64,000 nt of DNA, taken from Geminocystis sp. NIES-3709. Its GTDB lineage: Bacteria > Cyanobacteriota > Cyanobacteriia > Cyanobacteriales > Cyanobacteriaceae. A model generated the notes under the pieces. The model saw only the letters and a program-made list of their open reading frames with translations, was not told where the DNA came from and did no database searches. The position numbers were made by a program, and so were the translations under genes. The stretch is from NCBI RefSeq assembly GCF_001548115.1, contig NZ_AP014821.1, positions 3,041,262 to 3,105,261 of the forward strand, given 5' to 3'. Of the stretch, positions 45,865 to 55,499 are shown piece after piece (the stretch's first letter is position 1; each line of letters starts with the position of its first letter).

Positions 45865-47496
45865 ATGTCTTTACCCCCATCATCAACAAAACCCTATAAA
45901 AGTAGATTATTTAATTTTGTTAACCGTCATTATATCAAGTTTAATAGTAAAGTTAATCTTAAGATCCGTGAATTAGGGTATGTGGTACAAGGAAGTTTAC
46001 AGACTCTTATTTTACCGTTATTTTGGTTGTGGGAAACGACAAAAAAAATCACCAACAGTTTTACTTCTCCATCTCGCAATTCTGCTTCTTTACCTCCCAC
46101 AGAAAACTCAAATAATTTAACAGATAATAGTGATTTAATTTTGATAGTAAATCAGGCTATCAATTCTCATGCTCAATTGCCTTCCTTGCCTCCTAAAAAA
46201 TTTCAAGGTTTAGCTAGTAGATTAAAAGATAAAAAGATAATTTTTGTTTTAGAAAATAATAAATTTAAAGACATTATACCCATTAAGCAACAATCAGAGC
46301 TAAATTTACTCATTAATAATTTAACAGAGGAATTTATTGCTCAAAAAGTTTTAAATCTTTCTTCTCAATCTAATATTTTTACTAAAATTTTTTCTTGGTT
46401 TAATCTTTTAGGTAAATCAAAAGTTGAGACAAAAATTTCTCAAGATCTTAATAATCTTGAATCATCAGGTATAGCATTAAATAATAATGATTATGATACT
46501 AGTTTTTATTATAAAAATAACTCAATTATTCTTTTTCTAGACAATATTTTAGCTACTTTAGAAAGTTTAATTGTTAGACAAAAAGAAGCTATTATACAAA
46601 AAAAAGATGAACAACTTACAGAAGAAAATAAAGAAAAATTATCATTATTACTATTAATAAAAGCTGCGATCGAGTATTTCTTCAAATCAAAAAATAATCA
46701 GTTGAGTAACAATAACAATAGTATAGAAAATTTACCTTTAAATGAGAATACTTCATCTAATTTACCATTTTCAGAAAATTATATTAATACAATTATAGGC
46801 AAATCCCAAGCAAGAGCAGAGAATATTATTCCCCAAATTCAAGAAACAACTGAACAACTAATTAATCAAGGTTTAAATCAATTTAATATAGCAAAAAATA
46901 ATCTTAATAATAAATTAAATAATCCAGAAGATCCATTTCAAATACAAATTTTAATTTGGGCGGCTATTAACTATTTCTTAAGTCAAAAAAACTCTTCAAA
47001 AAAAATATCTAATAATAATAAAAAAAGTTTTTTACCTAGTTTTTCCGAAACAGAGATTATCTTAATCAATGATGAAATAGTTGATCCTTGGTTATTATGG
47101 GAAGATTTATATATTAATCCTCCTATTGATGAAACCGAAACTCTTGATAATTTTTTATTACTTGATAGCGGTATTGACATTTCGATCGAATCCTCAGAAA
47201 CTCTTATCAATAATGTAGAAATTACTACCTCTATTGAACCTCAAGAAAATTTGGTTTTAGATAAAAAAATAAGTAATAAAATAGACAAAAAAAAGGAAGA
47301 AAAAACAAATAATTTAGTCAATAAACAAGTTATTATTGAGGATGAAATTGAAGCAAAAGTTATTGAGATTAAATACGAAAAACACTTTTTAGAAATTATT
47401 TTAGAAAAGCTCGATCGAATTATTTTATGGTTGGAAGAAACTATTATTAAAATAGTAAATAAAATAAAATCCTTTACTGAAAAGTTTAATAAATAA
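45865..47496 (+). CDS. Unrecognised protein, Asn/Lys/Glu-rich
   Basis: I do not recognise the family. The protein is 543 residues. The N-terminal part (about 1-75) is basic, with a helical LWLWETTKKI-like stretch (FWLWETTKKI). The middle is Asn/Ser-rich with long low-complexity runs. Two similar helical blocks occur (LLLIKAAIEYFFKSKNN and ILIWAAINYFLSQKN), suggesting an internal repeat. The C-terminus is an amphipathic helix. No membrane segment is clear. I preferred ATG 45865 because the upstream 15 codons look like intergenic repeat sequence. Confidence 0.75.
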   Translation: MSLPPSSTKPYKSRLFNFVNRHYIKFNSKVNLKIRELGYVVQGSLQTLILPLFWLWETTKKITNSFTSPSRNSASLPPTENSNNLTDNSDLILIVNQAINSHAQLPSLPPKKFQGLASRLKDKKIIFVLENNKFKDIIPIKQQSELNLLINNLTEEFIAQKVLNLSSQSNIFTKIFSWFNLLGKSKVETKISQDLNNLESSGIALNNNDYDTSFYYKNNSIILFLDNILATLESLIVRQKEAIIQKKDEQLTEENKEKLSLLLLIKAAIEYFFKSKNNQLSNNNNSIENLPLNENTSSNLPFSENYINTIIGKSQARAENIIPQIQETTEQLINQGLNQFNIAKNNLNNKLNNPEDPFQIQILIWAAINYFLSQKNSSKKISNNNKKSFLPSFSETEIILINDEIVDPWLLWEDLYINPPIDETETLDNFLLLDSGIDISIESSETLINNVEITTSIEPQENLVLDKKISNKIDKKKEEKTNNLVNKQVIIEDEIEAKVIEIKYEKHFLEIILEKLDRIILWLEETIIKIVNKIKSFTEKFNK

Positions 47497-47565
47497 TCTA
47501 TTGCATAAATGTACCATTAACAGTATGTTATGATTTGGTGCAAATTTTCAGAATATTTTAAGTAA

Positions 47566-48558
47566 ATGGTTGACTACGGTTTAGAAGGAAAAATTATCAA
47601 AGTTGGATTAGTCGGTACAGGATACGCCGCCAAAAGGAGGGCTGAGGCTTTTCAAGATTCGCCTTTTTCCGAATTAGTAGCGGTAGTAGGTAATAGTTTA
47701 GAAAATACTGAAGATTTTTGTCAAACCTATCATATTACAGCCGTGACAAATTGGGAAGATTTAGTTAATGATCCCTCTTTAGATTTGATTTGTATTTGTA
47801 ATGTAAATCGTGATCATGGCTCGATCGTGCGGGGGGCATTATTAAGCAATAAACACGTTATAGTAGAGTATCCTTTAACTCTCAACCCCTTAGAAAGTGA
47901 AGATTTAATTAATTTAGCACGACAAAAACAAAAATTACTCCACATCGAACACATTGAGATTTTAGGCGGAGTACATCAAGCCATCAAAAAATATTTACCC
48001 GAAATAGGAACTCCTTTTTTAGCTCGATATAGTACTATATTGGCAAAAGCAAAAGTTACACCTCATTGGACTTATAACTATGATTTATACGGTTTTCCCT
48101 TTATAGCCGCAGTATCTCGCATCAATCGCTTTACAGATTTATTCGGAGAGGTGGATTCTGTTAGTTGTTTTGCTCGTTTTTGGGATGCAATGGAAAGTGG
48201 TTATTTTTCCGCCTGTTGGTGTCAAGCCCAATTACAATTTAAAAATAACATGATGGTTTGTCTCAATTATGGCAAGGGTAATCAATTTCAAAGCAACGAT
48301 CGAACTTTAGAAATTTACGGCGATCGAGGTACACTAATATTTGATGGAGAAAAAGGTAAGATAAAAAGAGGAGACGAAGAAATCGCCATAGAAGTCGCCA
48401 GTCGTCGAGGATTATTTACTCAAGATACCACATTAGTATTAGAACATTTACTAACGGGAAAACCCCTTTATATAAATAATACAGATAGTGCTTATAGTCT
48501 GAAAGTAGCTCAAGCCTCCCTTAAATCTTTTCAAAATAAGGAAATTGTGAGGGTTTAA
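47566..48558 (+). CDS. bvdR: Biliverdin reductase BvdR
   Basis: A 330-residue NAD(P)H oxidoreductase of the Gfo/Idh/MocA fold. It matches Synechocystis BvdR: VGLVGTGYAAKRRAE near 12-26 (nucleotide-binding), LLHIEHIEILGGVHQA near 125-140, SRINRFTDLFGEV, YGDRGTLIFDGE and SRRGLFTQDT. BvdR reduces biliverdin IX-alpha to bilirubin and influences phycobilisome biogenesis. The length is standard. It is convergent with the EF-G-like gene. Confidence 0.9.
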   Translation: MVDYGLEGKIIKVGLVGTGYAAKRRAEAFQDSPFSELVAVVGNSLENTEDFCQTYHITAVTNWEDLVNDPSLDLICICNVNRDHGSIVRGALLSNKHVIVEYPLTLNPLESEDLINLARQKQKLLHIEHIEILGGVHQAIKKYLPEIGTPFLARYSTILAKAKVTPHWTYNYDLYGFPFIAAVSRINRFTDLFGEVDSVSCFARFWDAMESGYFSACWCQAQLQFKNNMMVCLNYGKGNQFQSNDRTLEIYGDRGTLIFDGEKGKIKRGDEEIAIEVASRRGLFTQDTTLVLEHLLTGKPLYINNTDSAYSLKVAQASLKSFQNKEIVRV

Positions 48559-48605
48559 ACACAAAATCACCCTATCACCCCATTCCCTCATCACCAATTA
48601 ATTAC

Positions 48606-50627
48606 TTATGCTGTAGCTAAAACTTTTAAAGTCACTTTATCAGGTACTTGATCTAAATGGTCATATTTCCAATTAAAAAAGCCTACTCCTAAACTAAGCG
48701 ATCGTAATTCTATAATAAAATCTTGCATTTCGGCTTGGGGTAAATAACCATTAACTTGATCCCAGTTTTTCCAATCTGCGATCGCATTATAACCTAAAAT
48801 TTGTCCTCGATGGGTAGTAATCAACTGTAGTACTTTAGATGTAAATTCAGAAGGTACGGAAATATCAACTTGTAAGATGGGTTCAAGTAAAATGGGATCA
48901 CATTCCACCATTCCATCTGTCATAGCAATTCGTGCCGCTTGTTTAAAGGCTTGTTCTGAACTGTCCACCGAGTGATAAGATCCATCAATAAGGGTAACAT
49001 CAATATCAACTACAGGATAACCTAAAGGACCTGTCTGTAAATATTCTCTAACTCCTGTTTCCACTCCCGGAATATATTGCTTTGGCACAACACCACCAAC
49101 AATAGTTTGATGAAATTGGAAACCTTCTCCCCGAGATAAAGGTTTAATATCTAAATATACATCCCCAAATGCTCCATGACCACCGCTTTGATGCTTATAA
49201 CGTCCATGAATTTTTGTTCCCTTACGAATCGTCTCTTTATAGGGAATTTTCGGATTTTGAGTAACCAGAGATAAGTTATATTTATTTTTCAGTCTTTCTA
49301 AAGTCACTTGTAAATGAATTTCTCCTTGTCCCCACAATACAACTTCATGAGTACTTTCATCTTGTTCCCATTTTAACGAAGGATCTTCTTCTAGGATTTT
49401 GGCGATCGCACCTGAGATTTTAACTTCATCTCGGCGGTTTTCAGCGACGACAGCTTTCCCATAAACAGGTTCAAAAATTTGAGCTTGAGGAAGAGATTTA
49501 ATAGTTTTATTAGAATCCGTCAGAGTTTCTCCAGTTTTAATACCTTCTAGTCGTCCTAATGCCACAATTTCACCGACTTGCGCATAATTTAAGGATTTTT
49601 GTTGACTACCCATTAAACGATACATTCCCCCCACTCTCACACCATTAAGAGTCATACCATCGGTTAATTTACCTTGCCAAACTCTGACTAAAGACAACCT
49701 TCCACCTTGGGCATTATAGTAGGTTTTTAAAACCTGAGCGATCGCCGGTTCTTGATTTGGGGTATTGAGTCCTCGTCTTTGAGCCGTAATACTAGGTTCG
49801 GGAGCTTCTTTCATGAGACAATCGAGTAAAGGGCGTACTCCATAATCTTCTTGAGCAATACCAAAAAATACAGGTACAATTAAATCTGCACCCAATTCCA
49901 TTTTTAAATCCTTAAGAATTTCTTCCTGAGAAGGCTCAATTTCCTCGATTAATTCTTCCAATAAATGATCATCAAAATCCGCTAAAGTCTCTAGCATCTC
50001 TTGTCTTGCTTCGGTTTCCACTTCTTTGAGATGTTCAGGAAATGACACTAAATCTGCCTCGCTACCTTGATGATAGTGGTAGGCTTGTTCTGTGATTAAA
50101 TCAATGTAACCGATAATGTCTTGATCTTGTTTAATTGGGTATTGTTGGGGTACAAGAGGACGACTGGAAACATCTTTGATTGCTTTTAAAACATCCATAA
50201 AAGAATCTTGCGATCGATCCATTTTATTGATATAAACTAAATGCGGTATCTGCCAATCATCGAGGAATTTGAACAAAGGTGCAAGGGTTAAAACTTTACT
50301 GACAGAAGGTTCACAAACGATAATAGCGGCTCCTGCACCCACTAAAACATTATAGGTTTCTTGCATAAATTCCACCGATCCCGGACAATCAAGAAAAGTA
50401 AAATTAATCCCTTCATATTCAGTATAAGCAGAAGCTATCTCGATCGTCATTTTATGATTTTTTGATTCTGTAGAAAAATCCCCTACACTATTTCCATCAT
50501 TAACATTTCCCTTGCGATTAATAGCCCCTGAAACGAATAATAAACTTTCTAATAAGGTAGTTTTTCCACTAGAATAAGGCCCTACGATCGCTATATTTCT
50601 AATCGATTCACCGCTATTTTGAGTCAT
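48606..50627 (-). CDS. Elongation factor G-like GTPase
   Basis: A 673-residue translational GTPase related to EF-G but of the paralogous fusA-like type. The P-loop GPYSSGKTT is near 17-25, the G3 block reads DCPGSVEF instead of DTPGH, and G4 is NKMD. Domains II-V follow (KTYYNAQGGRLSLVRVWQGK, GQGEIHLQVTLERLK, GGHGAFGDV). The loss of the G3 His (DTPGH), which positions water for GTP hydrolysis, suggests slow GTP turnover. The role is unknown; it is not the main EF-G. Confidence 0.9.
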   Translation of the reverse strand: MTQNSGESIRNIAIVGPYSSGKTTLLESLLFVSGAINRKGNVNDGNSVGDFSTESKNHKMTIEIASAYTEYEGINFTFLDCPGSVEFMQETYNVLVGAGAAIIVCEPSVSKVLTLAPLFKFLDDWQIPHLVYINKMDRSQDSFMDVLKAIKDVSSRPLVPQQYPIKQDQDIIGYIDLITEQAYHYHQGSEADLVSFPEHLKEVETEARQEMLETLADFDDHLLEELIEEIEPSQEEILKDLKMELGADLIVPVFFGIAQEDYGVRPLLDCLMKEAPEPSITAQRRGLNTPNQEPAIAQVLKTYYNAQGGRLSLVRVWQGKLTDGMTLNGVRVGGMYRLMGSQQKSLNYAQVGEIVALGRLEGIKTGETLTDSNKTIKSLPQAQIFEPVYGKAVVAENRRDEVKISGAIAKILEEDPSLKWEQDESTHEVVLWGQGEIHLQVTLERLKNKYNLSLVTQNPKIPYKETIRKGTKIHGRYKHQSGGHGAFGDVYLDIKPLSRGEGFQFHQTIVGGVVPKQYIPGVETGVREYLQTGPLGYPVVDIDVTLIDGSYHSVDSSEQAFKQAARIAMTDGMVECDPILLEPILQVDISVPSEFTSKVLQLITTHRGQILGYNAIADWKNWDQVNGYLPQAEMQDFIIELRSLSLGVGFFNWKYDHLDQVPDKVTLKVLATA

Positions 50628-50886
50628 AATTGCTACTCCTAATCTAAGTTTAATTCTCTAATTAATTAGTTTTTTTACATCACAAAATATCAATTAATCA
50701 AAGTTTTAATGAAATTATCTTTATTGTTAGAGTAACTTATTTTGAGCTTTACTAGGTAGATTATATTTATATATCTTAAATATTAACTTTAGTGTAAAGT
50801 TTTGTTTTTGAAATGTTAATAAACTTTATTTTTTTTATTAATTTTTTACATTTGATTCAAGGATTTTTTATTAATCCAACAGACAA

Positions 50887-51837
50887 TTATCGATCGTCAA
50901 AACCATAAGTTTCTCGGATAAGATATAATGGTCTGCCTTTTACTTCCTCATAAATTCGAGCAATATATTCACCAATAACTCCTAAAGTAATTAATTGAAT
51001 TCCACCTAAAAATAAAATAGCCACAATAGTAGAAGCATAACCCGGTAAATCAATACCAAAAATCAAAGTTTTAAGCATGAGAAATAAACCATAAAAGAGG
51101 GAAATTACAGAAATAAATAAACCAAAATAACTCCATACTTTGAGAGGAATCGAACTAAAAGAAGTGATACCATCTAAAGCAAAATTCCACAATTTCCAGT
51201 AATTAAAACTGCTTTTTCCTCCGTATCGTGGCAGTCTTTCAAAATATATCGCAGTTTGCCGATAACCTACCCACGAGAATAAACCTTTCATAAAGCGATT
51301 TTTTTCAGGTAATTGTCTTAAAGCCTTCACAACTTTTTCATCTAATAAACGATAATCTCCCGTATTAGCAGGTATAGGAATAGTACTAATTTTTCCGATA
51401 AAACTATAAAAATAATCCGCCGTTTTTTTCTTTAACCATGACTCTCCCTGACGAGATTTTCTCACAGCATAAACCATATCATAACCTTCTCTCCATTTTG
51501 TTATTAAATCAATAATTAATTCTGGTGGATCTTGTAAATCTGCATCGATCGGAATAACCGCTTTTCCTGTGGTATAATCCAACCCAGCACTCATAGCGAT
51601 TTCTTTGCCAAAATTACGAGATAAATTAATAACCTTAATCCGGTTATCTAGGTAATGATAATCAATTAAAAATTTAAGGGTGTTGTCTTTACTTCCATCA
51701 TTAATACAAACTATTTCATAATCTAACTCAAGAGATTTTAATACTAATTGTAAACTAGAAAAAAGTCGCTCTAAATTTTCCGCTTCATTATAACAAGGTA
51801 TTAATAGAGATAATTCTGGTTGATTTTGTTTCACCAT
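50887..51837 (-). CDS. GT2 glycosyltransferase with C-terminal membrane helices
   Basis: A 316-residue dolichol-phosphate-mannose-synthase/GtrB-type transferase. The GT2 domain starts LSLLIPCYNEAENLERL and has the metal-binding DADLQDPPELI near 99-109. Two membrane helices (about 230-255 and 265-290) and the end GEYIARIYEEVKGRPLYLI are typical of polyprenyl-phosphate glycosyltransferases. It would charge undecaprenyl phosphate with a sugar for envelope glycan modification. Single gene. Confidence 0.92.
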   Translation of the reverse strand: MVKQNQPELSLLIPCYNEAENLERLFSSLQLVLKSLELDYEIVCINDGSKDNTLKFLIDYHYLDNRIKVINLSRNFGKEIAMSAGLDYTTGKAVIPIDADLQDPPELIIDLITKWREGYDMVYAVRKSRQGESWLKKKTADYFYSFIGKISTIPIPANTGDYRLLDEKVVKALRQLPEKNRFMKGLFSWVGYRQTAIYFERLPRYGGKSSFNYWKLWNFALDGITSFSSIPLKVWSYFGLFISVISLFYGLFLMLKTLIFGIDLPGYASTIVAILFLGGIQLITLGVIGEYIARIYEEVKGRPLYLIRETYGFDDR

Positions 51838-51906
51838 TAAAGGAGTAGGTATTAGATGTTAGATATTAGGTTAAATTAAAACTGTTAATTTATAACACTT
51901 AAATTT

Positions 51907-52023
51907 TAGCTGTTAGTTTTTAGCTGTTAGCTTTTAGCTTTTTTCCATTAAAGAATAAGTAATCAATTACTAAGTAATGTTGGCTAGAAATTTAACTTCA
52001 AAATAGCTGATAGATAACTAATT
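51907..52023 (+). repeat. Long direct repeat, copy A
   Basis: Starts with 7-base units of the type TAGCTNT (five from 51907 to 51941), then continues through ttccattaaagaataag to aactaatt. It matches copy B (54993-55098): the first 63 bases from 51911 are identical except for one 1-base indel, and the rest has short indels and several mismatches. The copies are about 3.1 kb apart in direct orientation. Confidence 0.85.
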
Positions 52024-52091
52024 TCTGATAGCTAATTAAACATAATTATTTGTCACGACTCATATAGGATTACTATAGATTTATTATTAAG

Positions 52092-52484
52092 TTAATTTTT
52101 AACTTTTAAGTTACTAGCAAAAGATTTTAAACGCAATAAGTTAACCGTTTGTCCCAAATTAAGAGGAAGCAGTGAAATTCCTTCTAAACGAGATTGAATC
52201 CAACCATCTCCCCAACACCATTCTTGATAGCCATCAATACCACCACTTAAAATTAATCTTATACAATTATTATCAATAAAATCTACTTTATTTTTAATTT
52301 CTATTAATCCTAAATAAAAACTAAAAGTATCCCCCTCAGATAATTTATTAATAGAATTTTTCTTAAATTTAAGAGGAAAAAACCATTGTTTTAACTTACT
52401 AATATCCAATAAACAATCTCGAAAAACTGTTTCTTCGACTTTTACTTCAATTCTTAATTCACTTTTTTGAAATTTACCTAACAT
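52092..52484 (-). CDS. SRPBCC-like small protein
   Basis: A 130-residue protein with the outline of a START/SRPBCC fold: RIEVKVEETVFRDCLLDISKLKQWF at the start (helix after first strand), a run of beta strands, then a C-terminal helical stretch. No known catalytic motif is visible. Such proteins bind hydrophobic ligands. I rate the fold assignment as moderate. It lies in the block bounded by the two direct repeats. Confidence 0.7.
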   Translation of the reverse strand: MLGKFQKSELRIEVKVEETVFRDCLLDISKLKQWFFPLKFKKNSINKLSEGDTFSFYLGLIEIKNKVDFIDNNCIRLILSGGIDGYQEWCWGDGWIQSRLEGISLLPLNLGQTVNLLRLKSFASNLKVKN

Positions 52485-52641
52485 AAACTATTCTTGCCTA
52501 CTTCAAAGTAACTGAGCTTCGATTATATCTTAACCAAATCTCTAAATCTTTAAAAAAATTCCCTCTAAAATATTGCTCAAATTGCCACGATCGATGAAAA
52601 TTTGATAATCTAAGCAAATAACTTATAGTAGAAAGAATAAA

Positions 52642-53805
52642 GTGAGTATTGTAATCGGTCGTGGAAAACAAGCCCGTAGAGCCTACGGTATAGATGAAAT
52701 AGCCTTAGCCCCGGGAAATTGTACACTAGATCCTATTTTAGCGGATACCCGTGTCAATCTTGGCGGTATTGAAAGAGAAATCCCTATTATTGCCAGTGCC
52801 ATGGATGGAGTAGTTGATGTCAAAATGGCTGTACTGCTGTCAGAATTAGGATCATTGGGAGTACTAAACTTAGAAGGCATCCAAACCCGTTACGAAGATC
52901 CCAATCCCATTTTAGATCGCATTGCCTCCGTTGGAAAATCAGAATTTGTCGGGTTAATGCAAGAATTATACAGCGAACCCATTAAACCTGAGCTAATTAA
53001 ACAAAGAATTATCCAAATCAAACAACTAGGAGGAATTGCGGCGGTAAGTTTAACTCCGGCTGGTGCCAGTCAATTTGGTGCAGTGGTAGCGGAAGCGGGA
53101 GCGGATTTAGTATTTATTCAAGCCACTGTTGTTTCTACTGCTCATTTATCTCCTGAGTCAGTTACGCCTCTTGATTTAGCTCGTTTTTGTGCCGAAATGC
53201 CTATGCCAGTAATTCTTGGCAATTGTGTAACCTATGATGTAACTTTAAATTTACTCAAAGCAGGTGCAGCCGGTATTTTAGTTGGGATTGGACCCGGTGC
53301 AGCCTGTACTTCTAGAGGTGTTTTAGGAGTGGGTGTACCTCAAGCCACTGCAGTAGCTGATTGCTCCGCTGCTAGGGATGATTTCCACAAAGAAACCGGT
53401 AAATATATTCCCATCATTGCTGATGGTGGTATTATTACGGGGGGTGATATTTGTAAATGTATCGCTTGTGGTGCTGATGCCGTTATGATTGGTTCACCTA
53501 TCGCTCGTAGTGCAGAAGCTCCCGGTAGAGGTTTTCATTGGGGTATGGCAACTCCTAGCCCTGTTCTGCCTCGTGGTACTAGGATTAATGTTGGCACTAC
53601 AGGTACGATCTCCGAAATTTTAAGAGGGCCAGCAAAACTTGATGATGGTACTCATAACCTATTAGGAGCATTAAAAACAAGTATGGGTACTCTTGGAGCT
53701 AAAAATATTAAAGAAATGCAGGAAGTAGAAGTCGTCATTGCACCTTCTTTATTAACTGAAGGGAAAGTCTATCAAAAAGCCCAACAATTAGGAATGGGTA
53801 AATAG
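52642..53805 (+). CDS. guaB3: GuaB3-family IMP dehydrogenase homologue
   Basis: A 387-residue protein of the IMPDH/GMPR superfamily. It has no CBS domains, which marks it as GuaB3 rather than GuaB. The substrate-binding block SAMDGVVDVKMA and the loop GPGAACTSRGVLGVG with the catalytic Cys are intact, as are ADGGIITGGDICKCIACGADAVMIG and the C-terminal GTTGTISEILRGP. Cyanobacterial GuaB3 has been reported to act as an IMP dehydrogenase. GTG 52642 is the start; no strong ribosome site is visible. Confidence 0.93.
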   Translation: MSIVIGRGKQARRAYGIDEIALAPGNCTLDPILADTRVNLGGIEREIPIIASAMDGVVDVKMAVLLSELGSLGVLNLEGIQTRYEDPNPILDRIASVGKSEFVGLMQELYSEPIKPELIKQRIIQIKQLGGIAAVSLTPAGASQFGAVVAEAGADLVFIQATVVSTAHLSPESVTPLDLARFCAEMPMPVILGNCVTYDVTLNLLKAGAAGILVGIGPGAACTSRGVLGVGVPQATAVADCSAARDDFHKETGKYIPIIADGGIITGGDICKCIACGADAVMIGSPIARSAEAPGRGFHWGMATPSPVLPRGTRINVGTTGTISEILRGPAKLDDGTHNLLGALKTSMGTLGAKNIKEMQEVEVVIAPSLLTEGKVYQKAQQLGMGK

Positions 53806-53814
53806 TTCAACAAT

Positions 53815-53835
53815 GGACAATTAACAATTAACAAT
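53815..53835 (+). repeat. Heptamer tandem repeat (TAACAAT type)
   Basis: Units ggacaat, taacaat, taacaat follow directly after the guaB3 stop codon and before the convergent RTX gene end. Confidence 0.65.
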
Positions 53836-53848
53836 TGGAAATCTAAAT

Positions 53849-54826
53849 TTAATACACTAAAATATCAAATAAGGTAGTACTGGTTTGAGTGGGAGTTACT
53901 CCATTAGTAAAAGTAGCAATTAATTCATAGTTTCCGCCGTTATTATAGTAAAGGGAAGCAGGTTGAACATCACTGGTAATGCCGTTAGGAATAATACCAA
54001 CGATGTCGTCAGTGGCACTAGCTAAAGCTGAAGATAAATCGGGAAAACCACCACTTCCAACAATTATTTTTTCATACTCAGAACTATCTAATCTGTGAAA
54101 TGGAGTTGTATTTGCAAATAGTCCTGATTGGGTTGCCAAAGAATAAGAAAGAGGTTTTGATGTAATAGCTGTTCCTGTTATATTTAAACCAAAAGTACTA
54201 GCGTTTAGAACAACTTTATCTAAACCTTTAGTAAAATCTTGAACTCGATCGCCGATTTCATTAGGATTCGTCCAAACAAACCAATCAAGACTACTATCTC
54301 CTGCAACTCCTCCAACACCTCCGGCAAGAAGATCATCTCCTTCTCCACCAACTAAAATATCTGAACCATGATCTCCAACTACTGTATCATCTCCTGTACC
54401 GCCATCTAAGTAATCGTTACCCGAAGAAATACCTTTTCCTCCATTAAGATAATCATGACCTGCACGACCAAAAATTTTGTCATTTCCAATACCACCGTCT
54501 AAAGAATCTCCTCCGAAATTGGGATTTAAAATACCTGTATTCGTAGTGGTAGGATCTCCATTCAAATCCAAATAGGGATTAATTTCGTCTTCATTCCCAC
54601 CATCAACATAATCGTTTCCAGCACCACCAACAATAGTATCACGACCATCAAGATAACTTGAATTAAGTTGACCACCATAGAGGGAGTCATCACCGTTTCC
54701 CCCATCCATGAGATCATCACCTCTTAAACCAGAAAGAATATCATTACTTGTTGTTCCGATTAATCTTTCGGTGTAATATAAGTTCGGAAGCAATATGATT
54801 CTGTTTGTACCAGTAATAGTTGCCAT
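53849..54826 (-). CDS. RTX-type calcium-binding repeat protein
   Basis: A 325-residue protein with Gly/Asp nonapeptides of the GGxGxDxUx type from about 28 to 175 (GLRGDDLMDGGNGDDSLYGG, GGAGNDYVDGGN, GGTGDDTVVGDHG, GGEGDDLLAGG). The repeats bind Ca2+ in a parallel beta-roll. The C-terminal part (about 185-325) has no repeats and ends in a hydrophobic TLFDILVY tail, likely a type I secretion signal. I chose ATG 54826 (MATITGTN); 18 codons upstream are AT-rich. It lies inside the block bounded by the direct repeats. Confidence 0.85.
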   Translation of the reverse strand: MATITGTNRIILLPNLYYTERLIGTTSNDILSGLRGDDLMDGGNGDDSLYGGQLNSSYLDGRDTIVGGAGNDYVDGGNEDEINPYLDLNGDPTTTNTGILNPNFGGDSLDGGIGNDKIFGRAGHDYLNGGKGISSGNDYLDGGTGDDTVVGDHGSDILVGGEGDDLLAGGVGGVAGDSSLDWFVWTNPNEIGDRVQDFTKGLDKVVLNASTFGLNITGTAITSKPLSYSLATQSGLFANTTPFHRLDSSEYEKIIVGSGGFPDLSSALASATDDIVGIIPNGITSDVQPASLYYNNGGNYELIATFTNGVTPTQTSTTLFDILVY

Positions 54827-54992
54827 AATAATTATATTTTTTATAATGAACTTTATATAACTATTATGACACGACAACAAGAGACATTAATTATTTGTCT
54901 AACTATCTTCTTGATCTTTCTATCGTATTCCTAAATCATTTGTGAGAATTTTAGATATTTTTAATTAAAGGGATTAGCTTTTAGCTGTTAGG

Positions 54993-55098
54993 TGTTAGTT
55001 TTTAGCTGTTAGCTTTTAGCCTTTTTTCCATTAAAGAATAAGTAATCAATTACTAATGTTAGCCAGCAATTTAACTTCACAATACCTGATAACTAATT
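54993..55098 (+). repeat. Long direct repeat, copy B
   Basis: The partner of copy A at 51907-52023, in the same orientation. It sits directly downstream (on the minus strand) of the second STAS gene, where an icfG-like gene would be expected. Further TAGCTNT units precede it at about 54975. Confidence 0.85.
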
Positions 55099-55127
55099 GC
55101 TAATTACTAATCTCTAATAGCTTAATC

Positions 55128-55442
55128 TTAATATTTGTCTTGAATAATTAAAGTGTGATTAAGCCCTGTTTTTTCGATCGTATCTAAAATCATTTCCTGA
55201 GCGCCAATAACGTAAACATCAACATTTGCCCCCATTTTCTGTTTAGAAAACACTAAAACTCTCAAACCAGCACTAGCCATAAACTCTAAGTCTGCCATAA
55301 ACAAAACTACTTTAGTTACACTAGCGGCGGCGGCTTCTTCAATTTTTGCCTTAAAATCGGCGGCATTACTACCGTCTAGTTCTCCTGCTAAAGTAATTTT
55401 TGCAACATCATCTTCTATTACTAAATTAATATCTAAAGCCAT
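55128..55442 (-). CDS. STAS-domain anti-sigma factor antagonist (Slr1859-type)
   Basis: A 104-residue single STAS domain, the size of SpoIIAA. The phospho-acceptor loop reads FMADLEFMASAGLRVLV, with Ser preceding AGLR near 58. In partner switching the unphosphorylated form binds a switch kinase and frees its target. It is the last gene of the PfpI-AGE-STAS-GlgX-STAS run and corresponds by position to Synechocystis Slr1859, a reported target of IcfG and its kinase partner. Confidence 0.9.
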   Translation of the reverse strand: MALDINLVIEDDVAKITLAGELDGSNAADFKAKIEEAAAASVTKVVLFMADLEFMASAGLRVLVFSKQKMGANVDVYVIGAQEMILDTIEKTGLNHTLIIQDKY

Positions 55443-55499
55443 TTTTTCACTCCTTTTTATGGTGTAAAGTTAATTGTTTATTTTGTTTATTGTTAATTG

